This document shows, in pieces, positions 45,491-53,700 of a stretch of 64,000 bases of DNA. Source of the stretch: Symbiodinium natans (Eukaryota; Sar; Dinophyceae; Suessiales; Symbiodiniaceae). The notes beneath the pieces were generated by a model, which searched no databases, was not told the DNA's origin, and saw only the letters and a list, made by a program, of their open reading frames with translations. The stretch covers positions 212,001 to 276,000 of the forward strand of contig CAJNDS010002500.1 of assembly GCA_905221605.1 (NCBI GenBank). Reading direction: 5' to 3'. Each line of letters opens with the position of its first letter. Position 1 is the stretch's first letter. Made by a program: the position numbers and the translations under genes.

Positions 45491-45804
45491 AATGTGCCGT
45501 CATATGTAGTCGCACTACTATGCACTTCAATGCACAACTCTTGCACAGGGTGCAGCGCAAACGTCCTGTCTCCTAGCGTTTTCACTCCAGACGACGACAG
45601 CGACAACGACGGCGACCAGCAAACTACTGCTACCGCCATCACCAACCTATAGTCTGTCTATTTCTATGCCCCGCGTTACACGTTGAAGGAGCTTGCTTGT
45701 TCGTGGGGCTTCCAGTTGAGACTGGCAGCTCTTTTGAGGGGAGGTCGCTTATCCCGGAACCTCTATTCTGCGAAGGAGGATGGCTGTAAAGGAAGGACTC
45801 CCGG

Positions 45805-46450
45805 TTTCCCGCCTTGCCATCAGCACGCAGCGCAGCAAATGCGCCGTTGGATGCGGCGATGTCCACAACGTCCAGGAGTTTGTCATGGACTGCGGAGCTG
45901 TCGCCGCCCCATCCGGCCACGCCCCACGTCACCACTTGACCATTGTCCTGCTCTAATCATACACGCACAAAAAACACTCCAGCTCGACTTCCTCGTGCCA
46001 CTTTTGTGGGGCTGAGCTTCTGTTCTGGGCAGCAGCTTTGGAAGCAGCCGGGTCTCCTCACTTTTGGTGCTGCAAACAGAATGGCAAACAAAAACTTGGG
46101 ACCTCGGCTTGATAATGGCTTCTTTGGATCGTGCCCAAGAGCGGGCGACAAGCAAGCCATTAGGGCCAGGAATCATCGTAGCTGTCGCTATGCTGAGAGT
46201 GTTCTTATCTTTCAACATGATTGTACACGCATGCTTCTCTGCACACCAGTCCTCGATTGCTGCAACTGCATGGCTGGACACGACGATGTGCTTGATGTTT
46301 AAACTTCGCACCGAGTGGCTGTCACCACCTCGATGCCACAAGGCAAAGGACCAGCTCACACCCACCCCACTAAACCCCCTGAACAAACATAAGCAAACTG
46401 ATCTGCAAGCGCTGCCACCCCAGATGCCACGGCCCCAGGTCAGGATCCTC
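45805..46450 (-). CDS. Copy D first exons: RCC1-like units
   Basis: Blocks are 46,395-46,450 (ILTWGRGIWGGSA), 46,190-46,345 (ALWHRGGDSHSVRSLNIK then HIVVSSHAVAAIEDW) and 45,805-45,950 (VVTWGVAGWGGDSSAVHD, then ASNGAFAALRADGKAG). The last is matched by copy E at 61,770-61,925; the two upstream ones have no counterpart in the window. The true start of the gene is not visible and may be further right. Confidence 0.55.
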
Positions 46451-47594
46451 GTCTTCTAGACCCATCTTGAACGGCTCGAGTGACTGATACTCTTCTAGCA
46501 GATTCTAGGGCGGGCCCCGGTGCTAGATTCGGAGCACGCTGAGGAAGCGCTGAGGCTAATCCCTCGCACGCCTACTGAACGCTTATTGAACTGCCGGGCG
46601 TCGACCCATCACTCCTGACACACACGAAGACTGCAGACTCTCGGCTAGAAACCAGGTGTGCCTGGCGAGCCACCTAGTCAACGGTTTGAGGTCCCGGTTA
46701 GGAAGTTTCAAAAACAGAACTAGAGAAGTACGGTAAGTATGGCAGAGGCAGAGCATAGCTTTTCCAAGAAGGAAGGCGAGCCACGCCAGACACTGAATCG
46801 CGATGGCTCAGGCCTGCGTCACCAACGGCTTGATGACCTTCACAGGGAACGCCCACCAAAAAAAAAAAACAAACAAGCTAAAAAACACAAAAGGCGCTGC
46901 ACTCGGTGCTCAAGCATGAGCTCTACGCTTAGTCGCTGTGGCGCTTGCACAAGAACTCCTAGAAAGGTTTTACCAGCACGGGTGGGGCAACCAAAGGGTG
47001 AGGATTAAAACAACATTCAGATCAATCAGTTCGAAGACAGGAAACACTCAACAAAGTCCTTTCGTGAACATGGGTTTCATGTGCGTTTCTTGGCCCGCAT
47101 GACCAGTAAGCTAAGTTAGGCGATGTTTGCAGGAATTTGGAAAACTTGTGCAGTTTTGCGAGGACAACTTCCATTCCTTTGGAGTGACATGTCCGTTTCC
47201 GGACCCCAGTATTAAGGCCAGCTGAAGCCCAAATTCCCACATGCAGGCTCGGCCAGAGAAACATCTGTCGCTGGCAACCTCAACTAGCATCTAGAGTGTG
47301 GATGCTTCCGTTTCCTCCTGATGTTAACAGAAATGCTGATTCATTTCAAAGCCAAAAGGGGGTGACTAGCCGCCTCTTCCGCTTCCTCCCCAATGCTCCC
47401 TCACAGCTCGCAACGAGGCATTTCGGCAAGAGGAGGGTGGCGTGCCCACCCCAAATACGCAAATTCCGTGACAAAGACAGAACGATGCGAGGCAAACATG
47501 TTCTCGTTCCCAAACTAGCCGTCACTCGCGCGAAGGCAAACTCAAGGTTCAAAGCGAATGCCTAAACCCTAAACCCTAAACCCTAAACCCTAAA
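46451..47594. other. Region between gene D and the retroelement
   Basis: About 1.1 kb holding no recognised gene. The minus-strand promoter of gene D should be here or further right beyond the insertion. The right end (47,562-47,599) is a CCCTAAA repeat that served as the insertion target of the element. Confidence 0.45.
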
Positions 47595-47599
47595 CCCTA
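47562..47599 (+). repeat. CCCTAAA telomere-type repeat, insertion target
   Basis: Five to six CCCTAAA units end directly at the 5' LTR. The repeat resumes right after the 3' LTR (57,510-57,527), so one interstitial array was split by the element. Confidence 0.9.
47595..47599. repeat. 5-bp target site duplication (CCCTA)
   Basis: CCCTA precedes the 5' LTR and CCCTA at 57,510-57,514 follows the 3' LTR. Five bases is the usual duplication for Ty1/copia integrases. Because the target is itself a repeat, the match is expected but not fully independent evidence. Confidence 0.7.
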
Positions 47600-47820
47600 T
47601 GCGGAGCTGCAACTGGTATTGCAGAAAAGAGTTGGTGATGGGAGTTGAAGGGGTCAATGAACCCGGATATTTTTGGCTCAAGAAACGTGGGCAATGCGCC
47701 CTACGGAAAAGGTGTGTTTGGTTGTGCTTTGGGTTTTGTCTTCGGTTGTTCCAGGGGAATCAAGGGCTTCTGTTGGGGCTGACTGTTTTGTTCCCTGTCC
47801 TCCTTCGGTTGCCCCCCGTA
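47600..47820 (+). repeat. 5' long terminal repeat
   Basis: Begins TG at 47,600 and ends GTA at 47,820, identical to 57,289-57,509 except at position 23. The end is TA rather than the usual CA. It should hold the promoter and RNA end signals; no TATA box or AATAAA is evident, as is normal for dinoflagellates. Confidence 0.92.
47662..47682 (+). other. Spliced-leader-like sequence in the LTR
   Basis: The 21 bases end in TTTTTGGCTCAAG. The dinoflagellate spliced leader (DCCGTAGCCATTTTGGCTCAAG) shares the last 12 bases exactly and a CCG near its 5' end. The same sequence is in the 3' LTR at 57,351-57,371. It may be a relic of a trans-spliced RNA copied back into the LTR and could mark the start of R. 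This is an inference. Confidence 0.45.
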
Positions 47821-47835
47821 GGTTATGAGCCCAAA
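47821..47835 (+). promoter_or_regulatory. Primer binding site, tRNA-Met half-molecule type
   Basis: GGTTATGAGCCCAAA follows the LTR directly. Its complement, TTTGGGCTCATAACC, is the anticodon stem and CTCATAA loop of a methionine tRNA. Drosophila copia likewise primes from the 5' half of initiator tRNA-Met cut near base 39, not from the tRNA 3' end. The ATAACC end of the match agrees with that cut. Confidence 0.7.
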
Positions 47836-47882
47836 TTAGGCTTCCTGCGGAATTGGTAAAGATTTTTCGTTTGTTTAACGCC

Positions 47883-48797
47883 ATGGACATGATGCGGCGT
47901 CGCTCTGAGCCTGGACTGTCGCCAACGGCCAATGAAGCCGAAGGAAATCGTGGTGATGGGGGTGAAGATCGACAACAAATGGTACAAGCACTGACAGATG
48001 GTAGGGAGGTTGCAATGATACAACCAACGCCTCAGGTGGAAAACGAAGTGGTTCCGGTTCAAGCAGCAAATCCTTTCTGGAGCGAGCGGGCTCAAGAAGA
48101 AATGAGACTTAGGCAGTCAAGGCCGGCAAGTCTTCCCGCGAGCGGAGGGGATAGGAGTGGTGAAGGTACGAGAAGACCGCCTTCGCTGCAAGATCTTTTG
48201 GGTCAGGAACCTGCACCTGTTGAGAGACCATCGTCAGGCTTAATGGGACAAATGGAACGAGGTACTATTGGTGGAGTGCAAGCCGACGAAGAACTCATTC
48301 CTGATGTTAGTGGTGAAGAGCAATCTGAAGATATGGCGGTGGTGAAGCGTGCGCTGAAAGAGTTGCTTGTGCAGACAAAGGAGCTGGGGAACAGGTTGCA
48401 TCGGGTGGAGGAAAAAAGCTATACCTCTGCTGCATCTGGGTCAGCTTCAAGGGCACGGAGCTCTGGAGTGGTGGACGCAAACACGGCATATCCTCTAGGA
48501 ATGACTCCAGAGAAGCAGTACCTGCCAGGACAAGTTTTCTACACGGATGGTATGGGTGGTTTTTGGACTGTGTTGCCTGATGGGACATGGCTGCCTATTG
48601 AGGGCTACGACCTGCCAAAGGGTTGTGATCTTCAATCCTTGCCTGGGTCCAGGAAGGGGGATGTTCAAGTGGAGGATGAAAAAGAAGTGCCAATGATGCA
48701 TGTAGCTGAAGGGAAGAAACCCTCCAGATTGCCTCCATTGAATTACCCCACGGGAGGTCCTGCAGTGGTGGATATGCAAGTGGACCACCTGGTTTAA
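47883..48797 (+). CDS. Retroelement leader frame (N-terminal gag part)
   Basis: The first ATG in this frame, at 47,883 (GCCATGG context), gives a protein of 304 residues starting MDMMRRRSEPGLSP. It is acidic and rich in Gly, Glu and Pro. A likely coiled coil (AVVKRALKELLVQTKELGN) lies near residues 150-180, and a region with several Trp and Tyr (FYTDGMGGFWTVLPDGTW) near 220-240. It has no zinc finger. The frame closes at 48,797 while the gag frame is already open from 48,710, one base back, so the two were probably one protein or are joined by a -1 shift. It is probably the N-terminal matrix-like part of gag. Confidence 0.65.
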   Translation: MDMMRRRSEPGLSPTANEAEGNRGDGGEDRQQMVQALTDGREVAMIQPTPQVENEVVPVQAANPFWSERAQEEMRLRQSRPASLPASGGDRSGEGTRRPPSLQDLLGQEPAPVERPSSGLMGQMERGTIGGVQADEELIPDVSGEEQSEDMAVVKRALKELLVQTKELGNRLHRVEEKSYTSAASGSASRARSSGVVDANTAYPLGMTPEKQYLPGQVFYTDGMGGFWTVLPDGTWLPIEGYDLPKGCDLQSLPGSRKGDVQVEDEKEVPMMHVAEGKKPSRLPPLNYPTGGPAVVDMQVDHLV

Positions 48798-50722
48798 CAC
48801 ATGTTCCGATTACTTCCGTGCCATCAGGTGTTGATGGTTCTGCCGCACCTGTGGGGAACCAGCCCGGTTTTGTTTCAGCTCGGGAAACTGCAACGCAAGA
48901 GAACTCAGCAGGATCGGGTGGATATACAATGGTGGATGATGTTCCGTATCGGTGGAAAATGGTCGCTGGGAAGTTGGAATTAGAAAAGGTTCCGCTCACA
49001 GCTGTTGCGCCCGGTATAGGACATGGACTACCTCAAGGGCCTGGTGGTAGGGTCAGTTTACCTCCTGGAGCAGTGGTGCCACGTGGTATGCCAATCACTG
49101 GTGATAGTTCTGGAACCGAACGTCCGGAGGCTCTCGGGAAGCATGTGATGAGCCTTCCAACTTTGGCAGACTACACACCAAGCAATCCGACGGCACTGGG
49201 TGATTGGATCGCAATGATCGAACCAATGTTGTCTTCGCTGACAGATACAGGAAGAGTGTGGTGGCAATGCGTCTACTCAAAGGCATATCAAGCGTATGCC
49301 AAATGGTTGAGTGTTTCTCCGCTGGAAAGGTTGGGCATCAAGGCTGAGCTGGAAGGGCTCAAAGTGGTTCAAACTGTGCATGTTTTGTTGGAGCAGAGAG
49401 CGGTGTCTTTGCTGCTACAGGCGATCCCGGAGAGATTGAAGACCGAGATCGTTTCCACTCGAATGTTGGGGTCAGTGATGATATTTTACAAATTGCTGAC
49501 GGTCTACCAACCAGGTGGAGCAAATGAGCGCAGCACAATGTTGAACTTCTTGGTGCAACCATCTCCAGCAACCTCGATCTCAGAGGCCATAAAGGGAGTG
49601 CGTCAATGGGCGCAATGGCGTTCCCGATTGAGGGAGTTGAGAGCGGCTGAGCCGGACGCTACCTTGCTTATCAAGGGATTGGATGGTTTGTCATCCGCGT
49701 TGCTGGCGAAACACCCTACGGTTCATTTCAGAGTGGCATCCTTTCGGGAGAAATTGGGGGTGGACTACTCGCCGACCTCTGAAACTGCGACAAAACTAGC
49801 TGAAATGTTACAGGCAGAGTTTGAACTGCTATTGCATAGTGCTGGTGAACAAGAGGTGAAGCAGGACTCGGACGCCAAGAAAAGGGCCAGGTTAAACAAG
49901 GCCCAAAAGGGAACTGGTGACGAGACAGAGGAGGGTGACAAAGGCAAAGGGAAAGGAAAAAGGTACAGCGGAGATGGTGAACGTCCTTTCTGTTGGATAT
50001 ATGGGAAGACCGATGCGGGGTGCAAGTTCGGATCCCGCTGCAAATTTCGCCATGACAAAGACTCCCTTGAACGAGGAAGATGTTTTGAGTGTGGGGCCGT
50101 TGGCCATCTGCAGCCGCAATGTCCATATAAGGATGGTGCAAGTTCCAATGTGGACTCAAATCCTGAGAGGAGTAGATCTAAAGGGAATTCTCCCAAAGGG
50201 GGAAAGGGCGGCAAAGGTGCGAAATGGGGAAATGCCAAAAAGGCAGAGGTAGCTGAAGGGGGAGATGAGACGGCTAATGCGGGATTGGATAAAGGTTCTG
50301 CAAGTCCCTCATCGCCATCAACGGCCAATCAGGTCCTTGTTGAAGCGTTAGAGGTGCTGAAATCTATGAAGCTGTCATCAGAACAGTCGGCATCAAACGG
50401 GGATCCCAGTATTCGAATGTTATGTGGCTCTGGGCTGCTTCAGCAGGAAGGGAGAGTGGCGTTGGTGGACACAGCTGCTACGCATCTTGCGCGGACGCTT
50501 TTTCCATGGGAATGTTTACCAGACACTACTGTTATGGTGCAAAGCGCGCTTGGTGGTGTGACAATGAGGATTACAGAGAAAGGGACGTTGATTAGGGAAG
50601 ACAATGGGCCCCTGATTATCCCTCTCTGGTTGATTTTGGAGTTTGGGGCGAACCTCACTGTGATCAATGGGATGTGTCACGTGGGTGGCAAAATCTTCGC
50701 TGGACCAGCTCTTGTGGTTTGA
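48710..50722 (+). CDS. Retroelement gag with CCCH and CCHC fingers and retropepsin-like end
   Basis: The frame is open from 48,710 but has no ATG until 48,929, so it is probably entered from the leader frame. A helical capsid-type region (LGDWIAMIEPMLSSLTD through TATKLAEMLQAEFELLL) spans about 49,190-49,840. Then come a basic stretch, a CCCH finger at 49,991 (C-x9-C-x5-C-x3-H) and a CCHC knuckle at 50,081 (CFECGAVGHLQPQC). The frame ends in a retropepsin-like segment with VALVDTAATH at 50,459-50,488, in which DTA replaces the catalytic D-S/T-G. It stops at TGA 50,720, overlapping the pol frame by 56 bases. It packages the RNA and forms the particle. Confidence 0.8.
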   Translation, partial: REETLQIASIELPHGRSCSGGYASGPPGLTHVPITSVPSGVDGSAAPVGNQPGFVSARETATQENSAGSGGYTMVDDVPYRWKMVAGKLELEKVPLTAVAPGIGHGLPQGPGGRVSLPPGAVVPRGMPITGDSSGTERPEALGKHVMSLPTLADYTPSNPTALGDWIAMIEPMLSSLTDTGRVWWQCVYSKAYQAYAKWLSVSPLERLGIKAELEGLKVVQTVHVLLEQRAVSLLLQAIPERLKTEIVSTRMLGSVMIFYKLLTVYQPGGANERSTMLNFLVQPSPATSISEAIKGVRQWAQWRSRLRELRAAEPDATLLIKGLDGLSSALLAKHPTVHFRVASFREKLGVDYSPTSETATKLAEMLQAEFELLLHSAGEQEVKQDSDAKKRARLNKAQKGTGDETEEGDKGKGKGKRYSGDGERPFCWIYGKTDAGCKFGSRCKFRHDKDSLERGRCFECGAVGHLQPQCPYKDGASSNVDSNPERSRSKGNSPKGGKGGKGAKWGNAKKAEVAEGGDETANAGLDKGSASPSSPSTANQVLVEALEVLKSMKLSSEQSASNGDPSIRMLCGSGLLQQEGRVALVDTAATHLARTLFPWECLPDTTVMVQSALGGVTMRITEKGTLIREDNGPLIIPLWLILEFGANLTVINGMCHVGGKIFAGPALVV

Positions 50723-53700
50723 ACATGGCTGTTTGGTTATGGATTACAAAACAGCTGAAAAAATGGTTTTGCATGCTGAAAGGCAGCGTGTATCTTGGTC
50801 CCATTCTCAATGGAGGAATGGAAGGGCGGACTGTGGAGTCGGTTCGTCGGATGCCACGTTGTTGCCGAAGCAGGGAGAAGGCCGAGGAGTATGCGTTCTA
50901 CATGTGGCCAGGGTTTCTGACACCAATGAGTGTTCGGGAATGGGCATGTTGGACTCGGGAGCATCACATCCTCTCAGATCACTTCGTCCTGGAGAACAGC
51001 TTCCGCAGCAAAAGGTGTTGGTGTCTTTAGCTGTTGGATCTCGGGAGATGTGTATTACCCCAGGTGGGACCCTGGTAACTCCTGAAATGGTAGATCCACT
51101 AGTGCCAATTGGCAAAGCGAGCGCCTTGGTTGGTCTCAGAGTTCAGTGGCGTGGTGGCAAGTGCACAGCCTCACATCCTGTTCTGGGGGAACTTCGCGTT
51201 CGTGATCTGAATGGGTGCCCTTGTTTAGAAAAGGAGGTGGCGCTTCAGATCATTGATGAAATGGATTGGTGCTCCCCAAAGCAAGCTTTGAAGGTGGCAC
51301 GTATGGTTCAAGGGTGTCCGAATACGGACAACGAGGTGGCTGTAAAAACGTCGTTGCAAAGCGCAGCGCGGACAGCGTCAGCGAATGAGGAGGAGTTCGT
51401 CCAGGCATGCTGGCGATTTCTTCGGTGGTATTATGGGGATATACCAGAAAATATGCTGATGGAGCTGTTGCCACGTGGAGATATTGCGGCGTTGCCTTTC
51501 AACCGTCATAAAAGGAGACGGCTGGCACGAGCAAAAAGGGTGGTGGTACACCTATTTTCGGGGAAACAAAAATGGCATTTTCCCAGTCGGGATGTGGAGG
51601 TACTGGAGCTGGATTTGACAAAAGGCGGTGACCTACATAATTCGAGCGTCTGGAAGTATCTTCTGCATCTGGCGGCTGAAGGAAAGGTGGTTGCTGTGGT
51701 TGGAGGACCTCCATGCAGGACAGTGTCAAGGTTGAGAGGTGAAGACGGTGGTCCACCTGTATTACGCCGGCGCTGTGGGCCTGAACGGTTGGGATTAAAG
51801 AGTCTTCCTTGGCCACATCAAGAATTAGCTCAAAAGGATGGTGTTTTACTTCTGAAGATGCTTTTCCTATATGACGTGGCGGTGCATTCAAGGTGTGGAA
51901 CTGCTGAAGTCATCAATGGAAGTTCTGTCTTCTTTGGCATGGAAAGCCCTGGGGACCCTGAACTCATAGGGAAGGATTTCTCTCAGAACGGCAAAACGGT
52001 CTTGAGTGCTGAGGATCTGGTGGATGGTTCTCAGGAAGGGCTCTCAAGTCCTACCTTCTGGAGTTGGCCAGAGGTGAAAAGCTTTTGTGAGCGTTATGGA
52101 ATGTACGCTGCACACTTTGATCAAGGAGCATTGGGACATGCTCTGGTGAAACCTACGACTTTCCTGGTGTCTGATATGGAACTATGGGAATCGTTGGAAC
52201 AGGTTCGCGTGGTTGTTCCGTGGTCGGCAACATTCGCTTCTACCCTGGAAGAGCGTATTGGACAATCCTCTATATGGGCGCGATGGGCGTTTGGATTGGT
52301 TAAAAGAATACGTCACAGGTTGGCACAATGGTTGCATGAGAGCGATGCTGAACGGGAAGCTATGGTGTTAAAAAAAGAAGAACGAGAAGGGACGTTACGG
52401 AGGTTGACGACTGAGGAGCGAGCTTTCCGTGACCATTGCCTAAGGGGGCATATTCCTTTCAGACGTGATTGTCAAATCTGTGTGTCTGCCGCTGGAAAAG
52501 AGCGTCGCCATTTGAGGCGAAAGCATGGGGATGCTTACACTTTATCATTGGACTTAGCGGGTCCATACAAGTGTTCGAAGGATGCTCACCAGCAGAAGCC
52601 ACGACACGCTGTTATTGGTGTGTATCAATTTCCAATGTTGGATCCCAATGTGGGTCGCCCTCCAGAAAAGGAGGAAGATGCGGATGAGGTGGAAGATCAC
52701 GTGGCAGATGAAGGTGCTGGTGTTGGAGAATGGTTAGGCGATGCAGTCGCGAACTTCGAGGAGGAAGGCTCTGCACCGGTGGAACCTGCGCCAGTTCTGG
52801 AGGCGGAGGTGTTGAAAATTCAAGCTTCTGAGAAATCCTGGAAGGAACTGAAGGACCACTTGACCCAACCTGTCCGTATGATCAACTTCGTTATGGTGGA
52901 GCCGATTGTGGATAAACAGCAAACAACTGTTTTGTCGGCAGTTCAAAGGATGATGGTGCGCTTGCAGAGACATGGGTATCCGGTGTTGAGAATCCACTCA
53001 GATCGAGCGGGGGAGTTTGTCAATGCACGCTTCCGGTCCTTTTGTGAAACTCGTCTGATATATAGGACCACTGGTGATCCTGGAGTCCCGCAAACAAATG
53101 GGCGCGCTGAAGCATGTGTGGGTTTATTCAAACGTGGTGTCAGGTCGCTCTTAAAGGAGGCGCGACTCGGGCCGGCGTACTGGGCACTGGCTGCTCGCCA
53201 TTGGTCAATGTTACGGTGGCAGAAAGCTGAAAGGGAGTTGGGGTTAAATCCTAAAGCATTGCTTCCTTTTGGTGCTCAGATTCAAGTCAAACGTCGTCCG
53301 TGGGAGTTGCTGGGTCCGGATGGAACAAAGAAAGGTCGGCAATGGGTCGATCGTACGCAGCCTGCGCTTCTTTTGGGTCCATGCGATGACCTACCTGGTG
53401 GTTATTGGGTGGAAGCTCAAGGGACTGCAAAAGATCCGGATGAACTGGTGTTATTTCCCTGCACTACGATTTTTTCCAATATAAAGGAACCGCCTGAATT
53501 GGAGCTGGAAGGGGTGGTAGAAGAACAGGAGCCTTCTCCTCCAGAGCATCGTCTCAAGGGGAAAAAACCGGCGCTTCGGTTTGCTGATGAGGAAGGACCT
53601 CCTTTACCTCCGCCTCGCGATCCTCCAGTTCGCCATCGGTTGATGGAGAAAAGCCCGGCCTCTTCACTGCGTGGTCATGTGGGCTCCTTGCGCTTGCTTC

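Larger units (their letters stand above)
43425..46450 (-). other. RCC1-like repeat gene, copy D
   Basis: About nine exon blocks on the minus strand, each encoding one or more units of roughly 50 residues with a pattern F-A-A-L-R-x-D-G-x-V-V-x-W-G, a loop, then G-G-D-S and a short helix. Such units form blades of RCC1-like beta-propellers, and large families of them occur in dinoflagellates. The role is unknown; these proteins usually serve as binding scaffolds. Exons and the order of blades match copy E at 59,369-61,925, about 16 kb away. The protein ends with a Pro/Ser/Arg-rich tail. Confidence 0.7.
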
